From the IMG/VR virus record IMGVR_UViG_3300046616_000193, positions 1 through 41,136 of that record: DNA of 41,136 nucleotides; one strand, written 5' to 3'. The position numbers and the translations under genes are program-made. Position 1 is the stretch's first letter. Each line of letters opens with the position of its first letter. The notes under the pieces were generated by a model that was not told where the DNA came from, did not search any database, and worked only from the letters and a program-made list of their open reading frames with translations. Positions 30,389 to 37,976 of the stretch are shown in pieces. Origin of the DNA: a virus.

Positions 30389-31101
30389 TCCAGTTCAACG
30401 CATCTTTTCTCGCGGCCCTGATGCCGTTTCGCGCCATGAACGACGTGCGCTACTACCTGGGCGGCATCCACGTCACGCCCCACCCGGACGGCGGCGCCCT
30501 GCTGATCGCCACCAACGGGCACATCATGATGTGCGTGTACGACACCAGCGCCACCTGCTCGGAAGCGGTCACGTTCGCACTCGGCGCCGACGCGGTCAAG
30601 CACTGCGGCGCGCGCGTCGGGCAGCCCCCGTCGGTCGTGACGATCAATCCGATCACCCAGCGCCTGACCATCAGCAGCGGCGTTGGGCAGGAACTGTATC
30701 TCCAGCCCGGCAAGTGCCTGCTCGACTACGCCGAGAAGCCGGACGGCGCCGTGCGCACGAGTGCCTTCCCCGACTGGCGCCGCATCGTGCCGAAAGTGGC
30801 TGACCTCAAGCCTGGCTATGCCGGCTGCGTGCAGGCCAAGTACATCGAACAGGCGGCGCGCTCGCATCCGCTGCGCGGCAAGCGTCATATGACGCCAGCC
30901 ATACGCTTTTGGCAGGTCAATGAAACGGGCATCGTCGCTGTCGAGTATGAGGGCGCCCCGGAATACATGGGACTCATCATGCCCATGCGCCTTGAGCGAC
31001 TTAACGCCAGCTACGACGCACCGAGCGCCGCTTCACTTTGGCAGAAGGCATTCGCACCGACCGAACCGGCCACGGATCCCGCTGAAAAGCTGGCGGCCTG
31101 A
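30385..31101 (+). CDS. Shortened DnaN-like sliding clamp
   Basis: The product has 238 residues. Sequence signatures of the bacterial beta clamp are present: DVRYYLGGIHV and GGALLIATNGHIMM (domain 1 type), SAFPDWRRIVPK (domain 2 type), and the very characteristic C-terminal MGLIMPMRL. A normal clamp has three domains and about 366 residues; this has room for about two, so one domain is missing and the ring may be built differently (for example as a trimer). The GTG start has AAGGGAG upstream and overlaps the ThiF stop as GTGA, tying the clamp to the PRTRC genes. Confidence 0.82.
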   Translation: MIQFNASFLAALMPFRAMNDVRYYLGGIHVTPHPDGGALLIATNGHIMMCVYDTSATCSEAVTFALGADAVKHCGARVGQPPSVVTINPITQRLTISSGVGQELYLQPGKCLLDYAEKPDGAVRTSAFPDWRRIVPKVADLKPGYAGCVQAKYIEQAARSHPLRGKRHMTPAIRFWQVNETGIVAVEYEGAPEYMGLIMPMRLERLNASYDAPSAASLWQKAFAPTEPATDPAEKLAA

Positions 31102-31128
31102 TAACAACGAGACCTGGGGAGACTTCCT

Positions 31129-32184
31129 GTGACCATCCGACCGCTCCGCGCCATCCGGCGCACGCTGGCCGCGCTGGCGGCGCGCCTAACCAGTCGCGCC
31201 CACCACCAGCCGCTCGACCACTGCAACATCATGACCCTGCTGCGTCACCTGTGCGACTTCAACGACGAAAAGGCGCTGTACGTGCTGCGCTGGCTGGCCT
31301 ACCCGCTGCGCCACCCCGGCGCAAAGATGGACATCGCACTGGTGGTCAACGGCGAGCGCGGCACCGGCAAGCGCCTGTTCTTCCAGCAGGTGGTGGCGGC
31401 GCTGTACGGCAAGGCCGCGTATGTGCGCCCGGCCGTGCGGCCACTCGCGACCTATTCCAACTGGCCGGCCGGGGTGCGCCTGGTGGTGCTGCGCGGCGTG
31501 TTCTCGAAGTGGAATGCCACGCGCCTGAAGGAGCTCGCGGCGGCCAAGGCGCTGCTGACCAACGACGAGGGCATCATCTACCCGCAGGTCAACCGACTCA
31601 ACATCGTGTTCCTGTCCGACTCGCCGGAGTTCCTGCCGGTGCTGGACAGCGACCCACGCCTGTTCGTGCTCGAGGTACCGCCCCCGATGCCGGGCTGCTG
31701 GTACGCAGCGATCGCTGACGAGATCAAGCACGGCGGCATCGACGCCTTCCGCCACTTCCTGCTGCACGACCTCGACATGGGCGACTTCAACGAACACACG
31801 CGCCCGCCGGGCAGCCCCCTGCACCGCGCGATCGGCGACATCGCCAGCCGCGCCACCAAGGCCTACCACGGACAGGCGACAGCGATCACGCAGGGGCAGC
31901 CGATCCAACCGCCCGCCCCGCCGCCCGCACGGGTGGTATGCGATTCGTGCGGAGTACTTCCACCATCAGGAGAGCACAAGGGCTGGCTGTGCCGCCTAGC
32001 CATGCTGCTTCGGCAATTATCACCACAGACAAACCCAGCCGCCGGAGGGCGTGATGACGAAGGTGAAGCAACCGACACCGCAGCAGGTGCGCGAGTACCT
32101 GGCGCGGCGCGCGCAGGAGCACACGCCACCGCCGGCGCCGGACGAGGTACGGCGGCAGCTCGGCTGGGAGCTGATCAAGGTTGA
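31129..32184 (+). CDS. DUF5906-type phage helicase (primase-helicase family, helicase part)
   Basis: This ORF codes for 351 residues. Residues about 30-245 match the P-loop helicase domain of DUF5906/D5-like proteins: WLAYPLRHPGAKMDIALVVN, Walker A-like GERGTGKR (Arg follows the Lys where Ser or Thr is usual), RLNIVFLSDSPEFLPVLDSD, HFLLHDLDMGDFNEHTRPP. The primase part usually present before it is absent. A CDSC...C element follows near 260. The last 50 or so residues overlap the next small gene in another frame and are Ala/Gly-rich, so the functional end may be earlier. GTG start with GGGGAG upstream. Confidence 0.8.
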   Translation: MTIRPLRAIRRTLAALAARLTSRAHHQPLDHCNIMTLLRHLCDFNDEKALYVLRWLAYPLRHPGAKMDIALVVNGERGTGKRLFFQQVVAALYGKAAYVRPAVRPLATYSNWPAGVRLVVLRGVFSKWNATRLKELAAAKALLTNDEGIIYPQVNRLNIVFLSDSPEFLPVLDSDPRLFVLEVPPPMPGCWYAAIADEIKHGGIDAFRHFLLHDLDMGDFNEHTRPPGSPLHRAIGDIASRATKAYHGQATAITQGQPIQPPAPPPARVVCDSCGVLPPSGEHKGWLCRLAMLLRQLSPQTNPAAGGRDDEGEATDTAAGARVPGAARAGAHATAGAGRGTAAARLGADQG

Positions 32185-32224
32185 GCGAGAAAACACCACG
32201 AAGCATCACTTCGATAAAGGATAG
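32054..32224 (+). CDS. Small conserved-looking protein overlapping the helicase gene
   Basis: This 56-residue protein (MTKVKQPTPQQVREYLARRA; QEHTPPPAPDEVRRQLGWEL; IKVERENTTKHHFDKG) has a strong GGAGGG site 5 nt before its ATG and natural-looking sequence. It overlaps the 3' part of the helicase frame by 131 bases in a different frame, where the helicase translation looks like low-complexity shadow. Proteins of this kind are common in phage early regions; function unknown. Confidence 0.75.
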   Translation: MTKVKQPTPQQVREYLARRAQEHTPPPAPDEVRRQLGWELIKVERENTTKHHFDKG

Positions 32225-32239
32225 GAAAGGCCAGCACTC

Positions 32240-32800
32240 ATGAAAGACTTCTCCCCAACCAAAGAAACGATCAGCCTGCACGGCCTGGGCTTCATTCAGG
32301 TCCTGCTGGGCGGTAACCAACGGCTCCACGTGTGGCACCCGGACTTGCCGCGCCGCGCGTGCTACGAGCATTCGGCGATCCACAATCACCGCTTCGCATT
32401 TACCTCGCGTGTGCTGAAGGGCGTACAGGTGAACCAGCGTTGCGATCTTGAGATCGTGAAGCCCGGAACCGGATCGCACGTCCTGATTAGTCACAACGGC
32501 CCCCGCAGCGAGAGGGGTGGACGCCTTAGCTATCCGGTAGCCGACGTCAACGTGCTCCCCCGCGAGATCGAACGCTACGAGGCCGGCAAGGAATACTTCA
32601 TGCCGGCGGGCGAGTATCACCACACGCCATGCGAAGGCATCGTTATCACGGTCATCACAAAGCACACTGAATCAGCCGTGCACGCCAACAGCGTGTGCAG
32701 GCAAGGAGTGTGCTTCGATTACGACTTCGACCGCTTCCAGCTTTCGCCTTATCAGCTGCTTAACTATGTGGGCGACGCTTTGCTTGGAGGCGCCAAGTGA
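32240..32800 (+). CDS. Cupin-like phage protein
   Basis: The product has 186 residues and is His-rich and beta-rich: LGGNQRLHVWHPDLPRRACY, EHSAIHNHRFAFTSRVLKGV, YFMPAGEYHHTPCEGIVITV. The spacing of HNHRF and the later EYHHT resembles the two metal-binding motifs of cupin-fold proteins, so a small metal-dependent enzyme or binding protein is possible. Related genes occur in phage accessory regions without known function. The following gene starts by GTGA overlap. Confidence 0.7.
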   Translation: MKDFSPTKETISLHGLGFIQVLLGGNQRLHVWHPDLPRRACYEHSAIHNHRFAFTSRVLKGVQVNQRCDLEIVKPGTGSHVLISHNGPRSERGGRLSYPVADVNVLPREIERYEAGKEYFMPAGEYHHTPCEGIVITVITKHTESAVHANSVCRQGVCFDYDFDRFQLSPYQLLNYVGDALLGGAK

Positions 32801-34941
32801 GCACCGGACAGAACCCAGCGCCCATCAAGGATCACTCCATCACGGAGGCCGTCAACCAGCTGCGCGACATCGCCATCGAGTTCGGCGAATCGGCCCAGCT
32901 GCGCGAGCGCATCGCGGCCGTGGTGGTGCCACTGCTGCAGGCGCCGCCCATCGACATGATCCTGCACTGTCCGAACTGCAGGCTGCCGCATGTCGACGAG
33001 CCGGATCAGCGCACGCCCGACTGGAAAAACCCGCCACACCGCTCGCACCTGTGCCACGGCTGCCGACATGTGTGGCGCCCTGCTGACGTGCCGACCAACG
33101 GCGTGAAGGCAATCCAGACGCGCGGCAGCAACGACTCACCAATCGTGGAGCGCGCCCCAGCCAGCGCACAGGAAGGGCAAGGGCTGACGGATGTAGCGCG
33201 GCTACTGGAAGACCTCGCCAAATTCGACGGCAGCGGCGGCATGCAGGCTGTCAACGAACTAGTCGGGCGAGCGAAGTTTATCCTCCGCCAGCCAGCAACC
33301 ACTATGGGCAGCGTAGCGCAGGGTGATGAAGCCACTCGACTCGGCGCATTGCACGAAGCGGCAGCAGCGTGCCTGCGCTCCACACCAGTCGGCACTGATC
33401 CCGCACCTTACGCCACTTGCGCGCAGGCCGTTCTTGGTTTGGCCGCGACACCCCAGCCCCCAGCAGATAGTGCGCGCTTCGGGGAGAGCGTTGGTGATGA
33501 CGCGAAGTGCAAGCGTTGCAGCGGCGAGGCGATGATCTACGTCGAGGACACGATGCAACCGTGCCCGGATTGCCAAGACCTGAGCGACTATCACAACGAT
33601 GTCGGGGAGAGCGTGGGCGAGGATGAGCCGTTGCTGCCGGAAATGGATTCACTGGCCGACATCGACTACGCGCAGACCACTCCGGATGATTGGGACGCCG
33701 ACTACCGATCCACATGGCAGAAGTTACAGGTCGCAGAGCGCAACAAGATGCAATGGCGGACATACGCTCTCAAGCTCCGCACCTACCACGCCCACATGAT
33801 GCGCCAGGCAGAGGAAAAAGGCGCGACGTCATCCAGCGCGGAAAACGCCCACGAAACCGCCGAAACCCGCATGGATACTGACTTTGGGCGTGACGTCAAC
33901 ATGATGAGCAAGCTGGGCGGGGCTGAGAGCGATGATGAGCCGCCGCTGTGTGAACGGCTGGCCCTAGCTGACTGCGCAGCCCCGCAAAACTTTGATATTG
34001 CAATCAAAATCAATGACTTACGTGGCGAACACAGCAAAGTTCAATGCCCGAACGGGTGCACTGACCCAGCGAATGGCGGAGCAGGCTGTATGGCTGTTAC
34101 GGGTAACTGCGCGATGGACAACATTCTCTGCAAGATGGGCGGGGAGACGATTGAATCGCGCGAATTCATCGGCTTGCTAGTCGAATTCCTTACGGCCTCA
34201 CCAGTGAGCACTGAGACTCAGGAAAGCGAGCAAGCGGCATCGAAGCGCGCCCTCATCGCCCACATCGACGCCTTCGTGCTCGCCAAGCTGGCACAGGCAC
34301 GCGCTGCTGATGGCAGGTTCGATCCGATGGAGCAGGATGATTGGGACAAGCTGGCCGAACTTCGGGACCGCCTGCAAATCGTAACGAGGCTCCCGTACAC
34401 GGTGTTCCAGTTCGCCATCGACCGCATCAACAGGCTGTACAAAGAACGCGACGATGCGCGCGCAGCAGGCGGCAGCGTGGAAGGCATCGACCTCGATAAG
34501 CTGGAAACGCTGGCGCAAGCCGCAACGCGCGGGCCGTGGATGCGCCTGTTCGGCGACCGCACCGTTTATGATCGAATGAAAGACGGATGCCGAGGAATCC
34601 CGATAGTTCGCGCGTCTAAGCGCACTTACCCGCTCGATATCCAGAACGTTGGCGAGGACACGTACACGCTGATGTCGAAGGGCCACCACGACCCCGACGA
34701 GTTCATGCGCCATGTGCGTGCTGATGGCTACGACTGGCCGCTCGGCATGCCCAAGCACATTTGGCTGCGCTGCATCCCGCCACCTCCTGGCTACGTGTCT
34801 TGGTACATCGAGGCGAAGGAAGGCTCACGCGGCGCGTTCCCCGCGACTCAATGCTGGGAAGCCTACGGCGACGAAACCTACGAGGCGATCATCGCGAAAA
34901 GACATAGCGCCGACGAAGAGGCGCAGAAAGGACAGCAATGA
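32797..34941 (+). CDS. Large modular Ea22/Ead-like accessory protein
   Basis: The protein has 714 residues. Modules read in order: a zinc-ribbon region (MILHCPNCRLPHVDEPDQRT; HLCHGCRHVWRP, about 50-100), a helical region, a second Cys pair region (KCKRCSGEAM and PCPDCQDLS, about 235-265), several helical and Cys-containing stretches, and a C-terminal part LETLAQAATRGPWMRLFGD typical of Ead/Ea22-type phage proteins. These are mosaic, fast-changing early proteins, possibly acting on host functions. The mixture of repeated ALHEAAAACLR and AELRDRL-type units and lower G+C suggests assembly from several sources. GTG start. Confidence 0.75.
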   Translation: MSTGQNPAPIKDHSITEAVNQLRDIAIEFGESAQLRERIAAVVVPLLQAPPIDMILHCPNCRLPHVDEPDQRTPDWKNPPHRSHLCHGCRHVWRPADVPTNGVKAIQTRGSNDSPIVERAPASAQEGQGLTDVARLLEDLAKFDGSGGMQAVNELVGRAKFILRQPATTMGSVAQGDEATRLGALHEAAAACLRSTPVGTDPAPYATCAQAVLGLAATPQPPADSARFGESVGDDAKCKRCSGEAMIYVEDTMQPCPDCQDLSDYHNDVGESVGEDEPLLPEMDSLADIDYAQTTPDDWDADYRSTWQKLQVAERNKMQWRTYALKLRTYHAHMMRQAEEKGATSSSAENAHETAETRMDTDFGRDVNMMSKLGGAESDDEPPLCERLALADCAAPQNFDIAIKINDLRGEHSKVQCPNGCTDPANGGAGCMAVTGNCAMDNILCKMGGETIESREFIGLLVEFLTASPVSTETQESEQAASKRALIAHIDAFVLAKLAQARAADGRFDPMEQDDWDKLAELRDRLQIVTRLPYTVFQFAIDRINRLYKERDDARAAGGSVEGIDLDKLETLAQAATRGPWMRLFGDRTVYDRMKDGCRGIPIVRASKRTYPLDIQNVGEDTYTLMSKGHHDPDEFMRHVRADGYDWPLGMPKHIWLRCIPPPPGYVSWYIEAKEGSRGAFPATQCWEAYGDETYEAIIAKRHSADEEAQKGQQ

Positions 34942-35288
34942 ATAGCGTCAAACTTATCCAGCCCCTACCCGTCGAGCGCGATGCGCAGGGCTTCTGGTCA
35001 CACCCTGGCATCCCAAACCTCGATGAGGACTATGAGGCGTATCGAAAGTGGCTCGATGCACAGGGCCTGGAAACCACGTACGCGCTACTGGAAAGCGAAC
35101 CGGACGATCATCCTGTCTACCTCGCGTACCTCGAGAACGAAGAGCCCTCGTTCGCGGCATGGGAACCCCAAGCGCCTGATGGCGACGGCTGGTTCACCCT
35201 CTCGGTCCACGACACCAACGATGGACCCATTTGGGTCTGGGCTCGGCGCACCCAAGCAGGCGAGGCTTTGCTGGGAGGTGCCGTATGA
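34938..35288 (+). CDS. Hypothetical accessory protein
   Basis: This 116-residue acidic protein (IQPLPVERDAQGFWSHPGIP; LDEDYEAYRKWLDAQGLETT; WFTLSVHDTNDGPIWVWARR) matches the type of small phage accessory protein often found beside Ea22-like genes. It overlaps both neighbours by four bases and shares their operon. No catalytic motif is visible. Trp and Asp are abundant. Confidence 0.7.
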   Translation: MNSVKLIQPLPVERDAQGFWSHPGIPNLDEDYEAYRKWLDAQGLETTYALLESEPDDHPVYLAYLENEEPSFAAWEPQAPDGDGWFTLSVHDTNDGPIWVWARRTQAGEALLGGAV

Positions 35289-35539
35289 AGGCCCTGGCAC
35301 TGATCGCGCTGGTAACGCTAGCGGGCTGCCAAAACGACCAAAGTGAAGATTGGGGCCAGGCTGCCGGTCGCTATCAATGCACGGATGCGCAGATGCAGAA
35401 GGTGGCCGGCGAGACGCTATTTTGCAAAAAGGAAGCCGAGTATAGCTCCACCTATTGCTACAGCACGGCCATCATGCGCAACTGTGTTCCGAAGCGCCGA
35501 GAATCCGTGCAGGCAGCCGCTTCGCAGGAGGGCACCTAA
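35285..35539 (+). CDS. Small lipoprotein
   Basis: This 84-residue protein begins MKALALIALVTLAGCQNDQS, a short signal peptide and a clear lipobox with Cys15. The mature part has four more cysteines (RYQCTDAQMQKVAGETLFCK; STYCYSTAIMRNC) that could form two disulfides in the periplasm. It overlaps the preceding stop as ATGA. A surface or periplasmic role such as exclusion of other phages is conceivable but not shown. Confidence 0.75.
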   Translation: MKALALIALVTLAGCQNDQSEDWGQAAGRYQCTDAQMQKVAGETLFCKKEAEYSSTYCYSTAIMRNCVPKRRESVQAAASQEGT

Positions 35540-35938
35540 ATGGGCTGGGCTATCGGCGAGAGCCAAGGACGCGATGTCGGATACGGCGTTCCGGCATACT
35601 GTGACCACCCTGGCTGCAGGGCGGAGATCGACCGCGGACTCGGCTATATCTGTGGCGGCGAACCAGGTGGCGGAGAACGCGGCTGCGGCCTGTTCTTCTG
35701 CGGTCAGCACCTTGGCGGCATGCACTGCCGCTGCACGCGGTGCACGCAGGGCGAGGCGCCGTTCACGCCGACACCAGATCATCCCAACTGGATCCGCTGG
35801 AAACTGACCAACGAAAGCTGGCGGCAATGGCGCGATCAAAACCCGGGCGACGTCGCAAAGTTGCAGCACGCGCTGCTCGCCAGTAGCGACGCCTCTGGAG
35901 CAGCTCCCGGTGCAGCCGCCAGCGGCTCCGCTCGGTGA
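35540..35938 (+). CDS. Cysteine-rich protein, probable zinc binder
   Basis: This 132-residue protein has eight to ten cysteines and several histidines in its first 75 residues (YCDHPGCRAEIDRGLGYICG; GCGLFFCGQHLGGMHCRCTR), the pattern of a binuclear zinc finger. The middle has a Trp-rich element (NWIRWKLTNESWRQWRDQNP) and the C-terminus is Ala/Ser/Gly-rich. It follows the lipoprotein directly. The zinc-binding role is inferred from the residue pattern. Confidence 0.7.
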   Translation: MGWAIGESQGRDVGYGVPAYCDHPGCRAEIDRGLGYICGGEPGGGERGCGLFFCGQHLGGMHCRCTRCTQGEAPFTPTPDHPNWIRWKLTNESWRQWRDQNPGDVAKLQHALLASSDASGAAPGAAASGSAR

Positions 35939-36222
35939 TCCGAGCGAAGTATGGGGCCGCATGGTTCATCGCGGTCCCGGCCAATCAGCGCGTCGACTAT
36001 TACGGCGACGACGAGATCGACCCCACCGACGAGTGCAAGGGCTGCCTCTTCGCCAAGGAACGACCGAGCGTTTGCCGAGCGGCCGGCGAAGCGGCGATCG
36101 CGGCAGGCCTGCCCGACTGCGAGAGTCGGCCCGAGCAGTACAAGCCCGGCTATATCTACGTGTCCGATCCCAGCCAAGGCCGGCAGCTCGACCTCTTGGC
36201 GTCGCCTGATGCCGCGACTTGA
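35935..36222 (+). CDS. Hypothetical protein with Cys cluster, last gene of early operon
   Basis: The product has 95 residues. CKGCLFAKERPSVCRAAG (about residues 34-51) and a later Cys form a small cluster, typical of phage proteins often annotated as hypothetical. It starts at a GTG (35935) overlapping the previous stop as GTGA. No terminator with a T tract follows; the next promoter begins about 40 bases on. Confidence 0.7.
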   Translation: MIRAKYGAAWFIAVPANQRVDYYGDDEIDPTDECKGCLFAKERPSVCRAAGEAAIAAGLPDCESRPEQYKPGYIYVSDPSQGRQLDLLASPDAAT

Positions 36223-36247
36223 AAAGGCGCAACACCAGACGCTCTTT

Positions 36248-36299
36248 GTTTAGCAGTTACTTGACCACGCTAGTAAATTAAGTTTAGTATCTACTAAAC
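36248..36299 (+). promoter_or_regulatory. Repressor-controlled promoter before the AlpA-like gene
   Basis: TTGACC (36261-36266) is followed by TTAGTA or TAGTAT at 17-18 bases. A perfect palindrome GTTTAGTATCTACTAAAC (36282-36299) covers the -10, and a second site GTTTAGCAGTTACTTGAC (36248-36265) covers the -35. The two centres are 34 bp apart, one helical turn more than the 23 bp seen at the other two promoters. No gene lies in 36223-36354. Confidence 0.8.
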
Positions 36300-36354
36300 A
36301 GCCGTTAATGCGGCGGCTGATGTTCTTGGATCTTCATGCTAGGGAGGTTGCGTT

Positions 36355-36606
36355 ATGGTCCCGGAGGACTTGGCTGCTCAGTTTAGGGAACGCGTTGGCA
36401 AGGTCGGCGCTGGTGGTGTTGTTGTGTTGTTCGATGGTGTTTGTTGCAGTTGGGTTAACTGCCTTCGCAATCCCGAGCATTGGCGCATCGGTGCCCTAGC
36501 TGTAGCCGAAGATGGCCGTAAATGGAAAGCCGTTGGGCGTGTTCGCGCCAATGGCGATGACGCTGCGTCTGTTTGGTCTGAGTTGATGCCGGAATCTAGA
36601 AAATGA
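36355..36606 (+). CDS. Hypothetical protein before AlpA
   Basis: This 83-residue alpha/beta protein (MVPEDLAAQFRERVGKVGAG; GVVVLFDGVCCSWVNCLRNP; WRIGALAVAEDGRKWKAVGR) has a GGGAGG site 7 nt before the ATG and overlaps the AlpA-like gene by four bases. It is the first gene after the third repressor-controlled promoter, so it should be made when the prophage is induced. No function is recognised. Confidence 0.7.
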   Translation: MVPEDLAAQFRERVGKVGAGGVVVLFDGVCCSWVNCLRNPEHWRIGALAVAEDGRKWKAVGRVRANGDDAASVWSELMPESRK

Positions 36607-36818
36607 ACCACCGCGTTTTACGCCTGCCAGAGGTCAAGTCCAAGACTGGGCTGGGCCGCACAACGATCTACCGCATGGAGTCGAGCGGCGCATTCCCGCG
36701 GTCCATCCCCTTGGGGGGCAAGGCGGTCGGCTGGATCGAAGCCGAAATCGACGGCTGGATCGAGGCGCGCATGGCCGAGCGTCAAGGTGCGCCGGCAGCC
36801 TCGAGCGCATCGATGTAG
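36603..36818 (+). CDS. AlpA family regulator (excisionase-like)
   Basis: This 71-residue protein is a compact winged helix of the AlpA family (VLRLPEVKSKTGLGRTTIYR; MESSGAFPRSIPLGGKAVGW; IEAEIDGWIEARMAERQ). AlpA of P4-like elements activates or performs excision together with the integrase. It faces the integrase gene and the two overlap by 37 bases at their 3' ends, so high AlpA transcription would interfere with integrase mRNA. Its promoter carries repressor operators. Confidence 0.9.
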   Translation: MNHRVLRLPEVKSKTGLGRTTIYRMESSGAFPRSIPLGGKAVGWIEAEIDGWIEARMAERQGAPAASSASM

Positions 36819-37975
36819 TCAGACCAGTCCTGCATCATGCGGGTACGCTCTTTGAGCCACTTCGCACGGTCGTAGGCCTGGTCGGTTTTGTCTTCCTTCA
36901 CGTGCGCCAGTTGCAGGTCCACGAGCTTGAAATCGTACCCCAGCTCCTGGGTGATCGCGGACATGGCCAAGGTGCGGAAGCCGTGGCCGGTCATCCTTCC
37001 CTTGTAGCCCATGCGGCTGAGCGCACGCAGGATCGTGTTGTTATCCATGTGCTCCTTGCCTTTTGACCGGTGCGGGAAAACGAAGTGCCGGCCGCCGGTG
37101 ATCGGCTCCATCTGGCGAAACAGGGCGACGGCCTGGCGCGACAGCGGGACGACGTGATCGCGCTTCATTTTCATGCGTTCGGCGGGGATGATCCAGATGG
37201 CCCGGTCCAGATCGATCTCAGCCCACGGCGCCCCGATCAGTTCCTCGGTGCGAACGAACGTGTGAAGCACCAGCCGTGTCGCCACCCGGGTCTTCACCTC
37301 GACTTCCAGTTCGGCCTTGGCCAGGTCCGTCAGGAACCGCGGTAACTCCTCCACCTCGATCGCCGCGAAGTGCCCGGCCTTATGCCCCTTCAGCGCTTCC
37401 TTGACCGGTGCACCGGGATTGTCCTTGCGCAGGCCCGAGGCAATCGCGAAATTGAAGATGCGCGCAACCAGTCGCTGTACCCGCTTAGTCATGTCCATCG
37501 ATCCGCGCGCTTCGATGCGCCTCAATGACGCGAGCACCATCGGCGGATCGATCGACGCGATGGGTAGCGCGCCCAGGTCGGGGAAAATATTCATGCGGAC
37601 GCGATGCAGGGCGTCGTCACCGGTTTGGGAAACCACGGGGTACTTGGTCGCCCGCCATTCGATGGCCACCGCCTCGAATGTCTTGTCGCTGGCGACCGCT
37701 GCCCGCAGCTTGTCGACGCGCCGCTCCACGGTCGGATCCCGTCCTTCCTCGAGCAGCGCCTTGGCAGCGCGCCACGCGTCCCGGGCTTCCTGCAGCCCCT
37801 TGTCCGGGTATGCTCCGATACTGTAGGTCTTCTGCTTGCCGTTGAAGCGGTACGCGCCGCGCCAGATCTTGGAACCGCTCGGCAGCAGGTGCAGCTGCAG
37901 GCCGCCACCATCGGATAGCTTGACCAGTTTTTCGCCGGTCTTCGCCTGGCGGCACTTAACATCGGTGAGTGACAT
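36782..37975 (-). CDS. Tyrosine integrase, P4 type
   Basis: The product has 397 residues. The N-terminal DUF4102-type arm-binding domain (LTDVKCRQAKTGEKLVKLSD; GGGLQLHLLPSGSKIWRGAY), the core-binding domain and the catalytic domain are all present. Catalytic residues are visible as Arg in HTFVRTEELIGAPW, HGFRT (His-x-x-Arg), a His in LQLAHVKEDKTD, and the nucleophile Tyr in DQAYDRAKW. P4-type integrases usually use tRNA genes. ATG at 37975 is chosen by family length, although no Shine-Dalgarno is seen; the frame stays open upstream. Its promoter overlaps arm-type repeats. Confidence 0.93.
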   Translation of the reverse strand: MSLTDVKCRQAKTGEKLVKLSDGGGLQLHLLPSGSKIWRGAYRFNGKQKTYSIGAYPDKGLQEARDAWRAAKALLEEGRDPTVERRVDKLRAAVASDKTFEAVAIEWRATKYPVVSQTGDDALHRVRMNIFPDLGALPIASIDPPMVLASLRRIEARGSMDMTKRVQRLVARIFNFAIASGLRKDNPGAPVKEALKGHKAGHFAAIEVEELPRFLTDLAKAELEVEVKTRVATRLVLHTFVRTEELIGAPWAEIDLDRAIWIIPAERMKMKRDHVVPLSRQAVALFRQMEPITGGRHFVFPHRSKGKEHMDNNTILRALSRMGYKGRMTGHGFRTLAMSAITQELGYDFKLVDLQLAHVKEDKTDQAYDRAKWLKERTRMMQDWSDYIDALEAAGAP

Positions 37976-37976
37976 A

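Noticed and set aside
36308-36499. 63-codon ORF overlapping the gene at 36355
   Set aside because: The ORF at 36355 has a much better ribosome site and couples to the AlpA-like gene; the other frame looks like a chance hydrophobic shadow.
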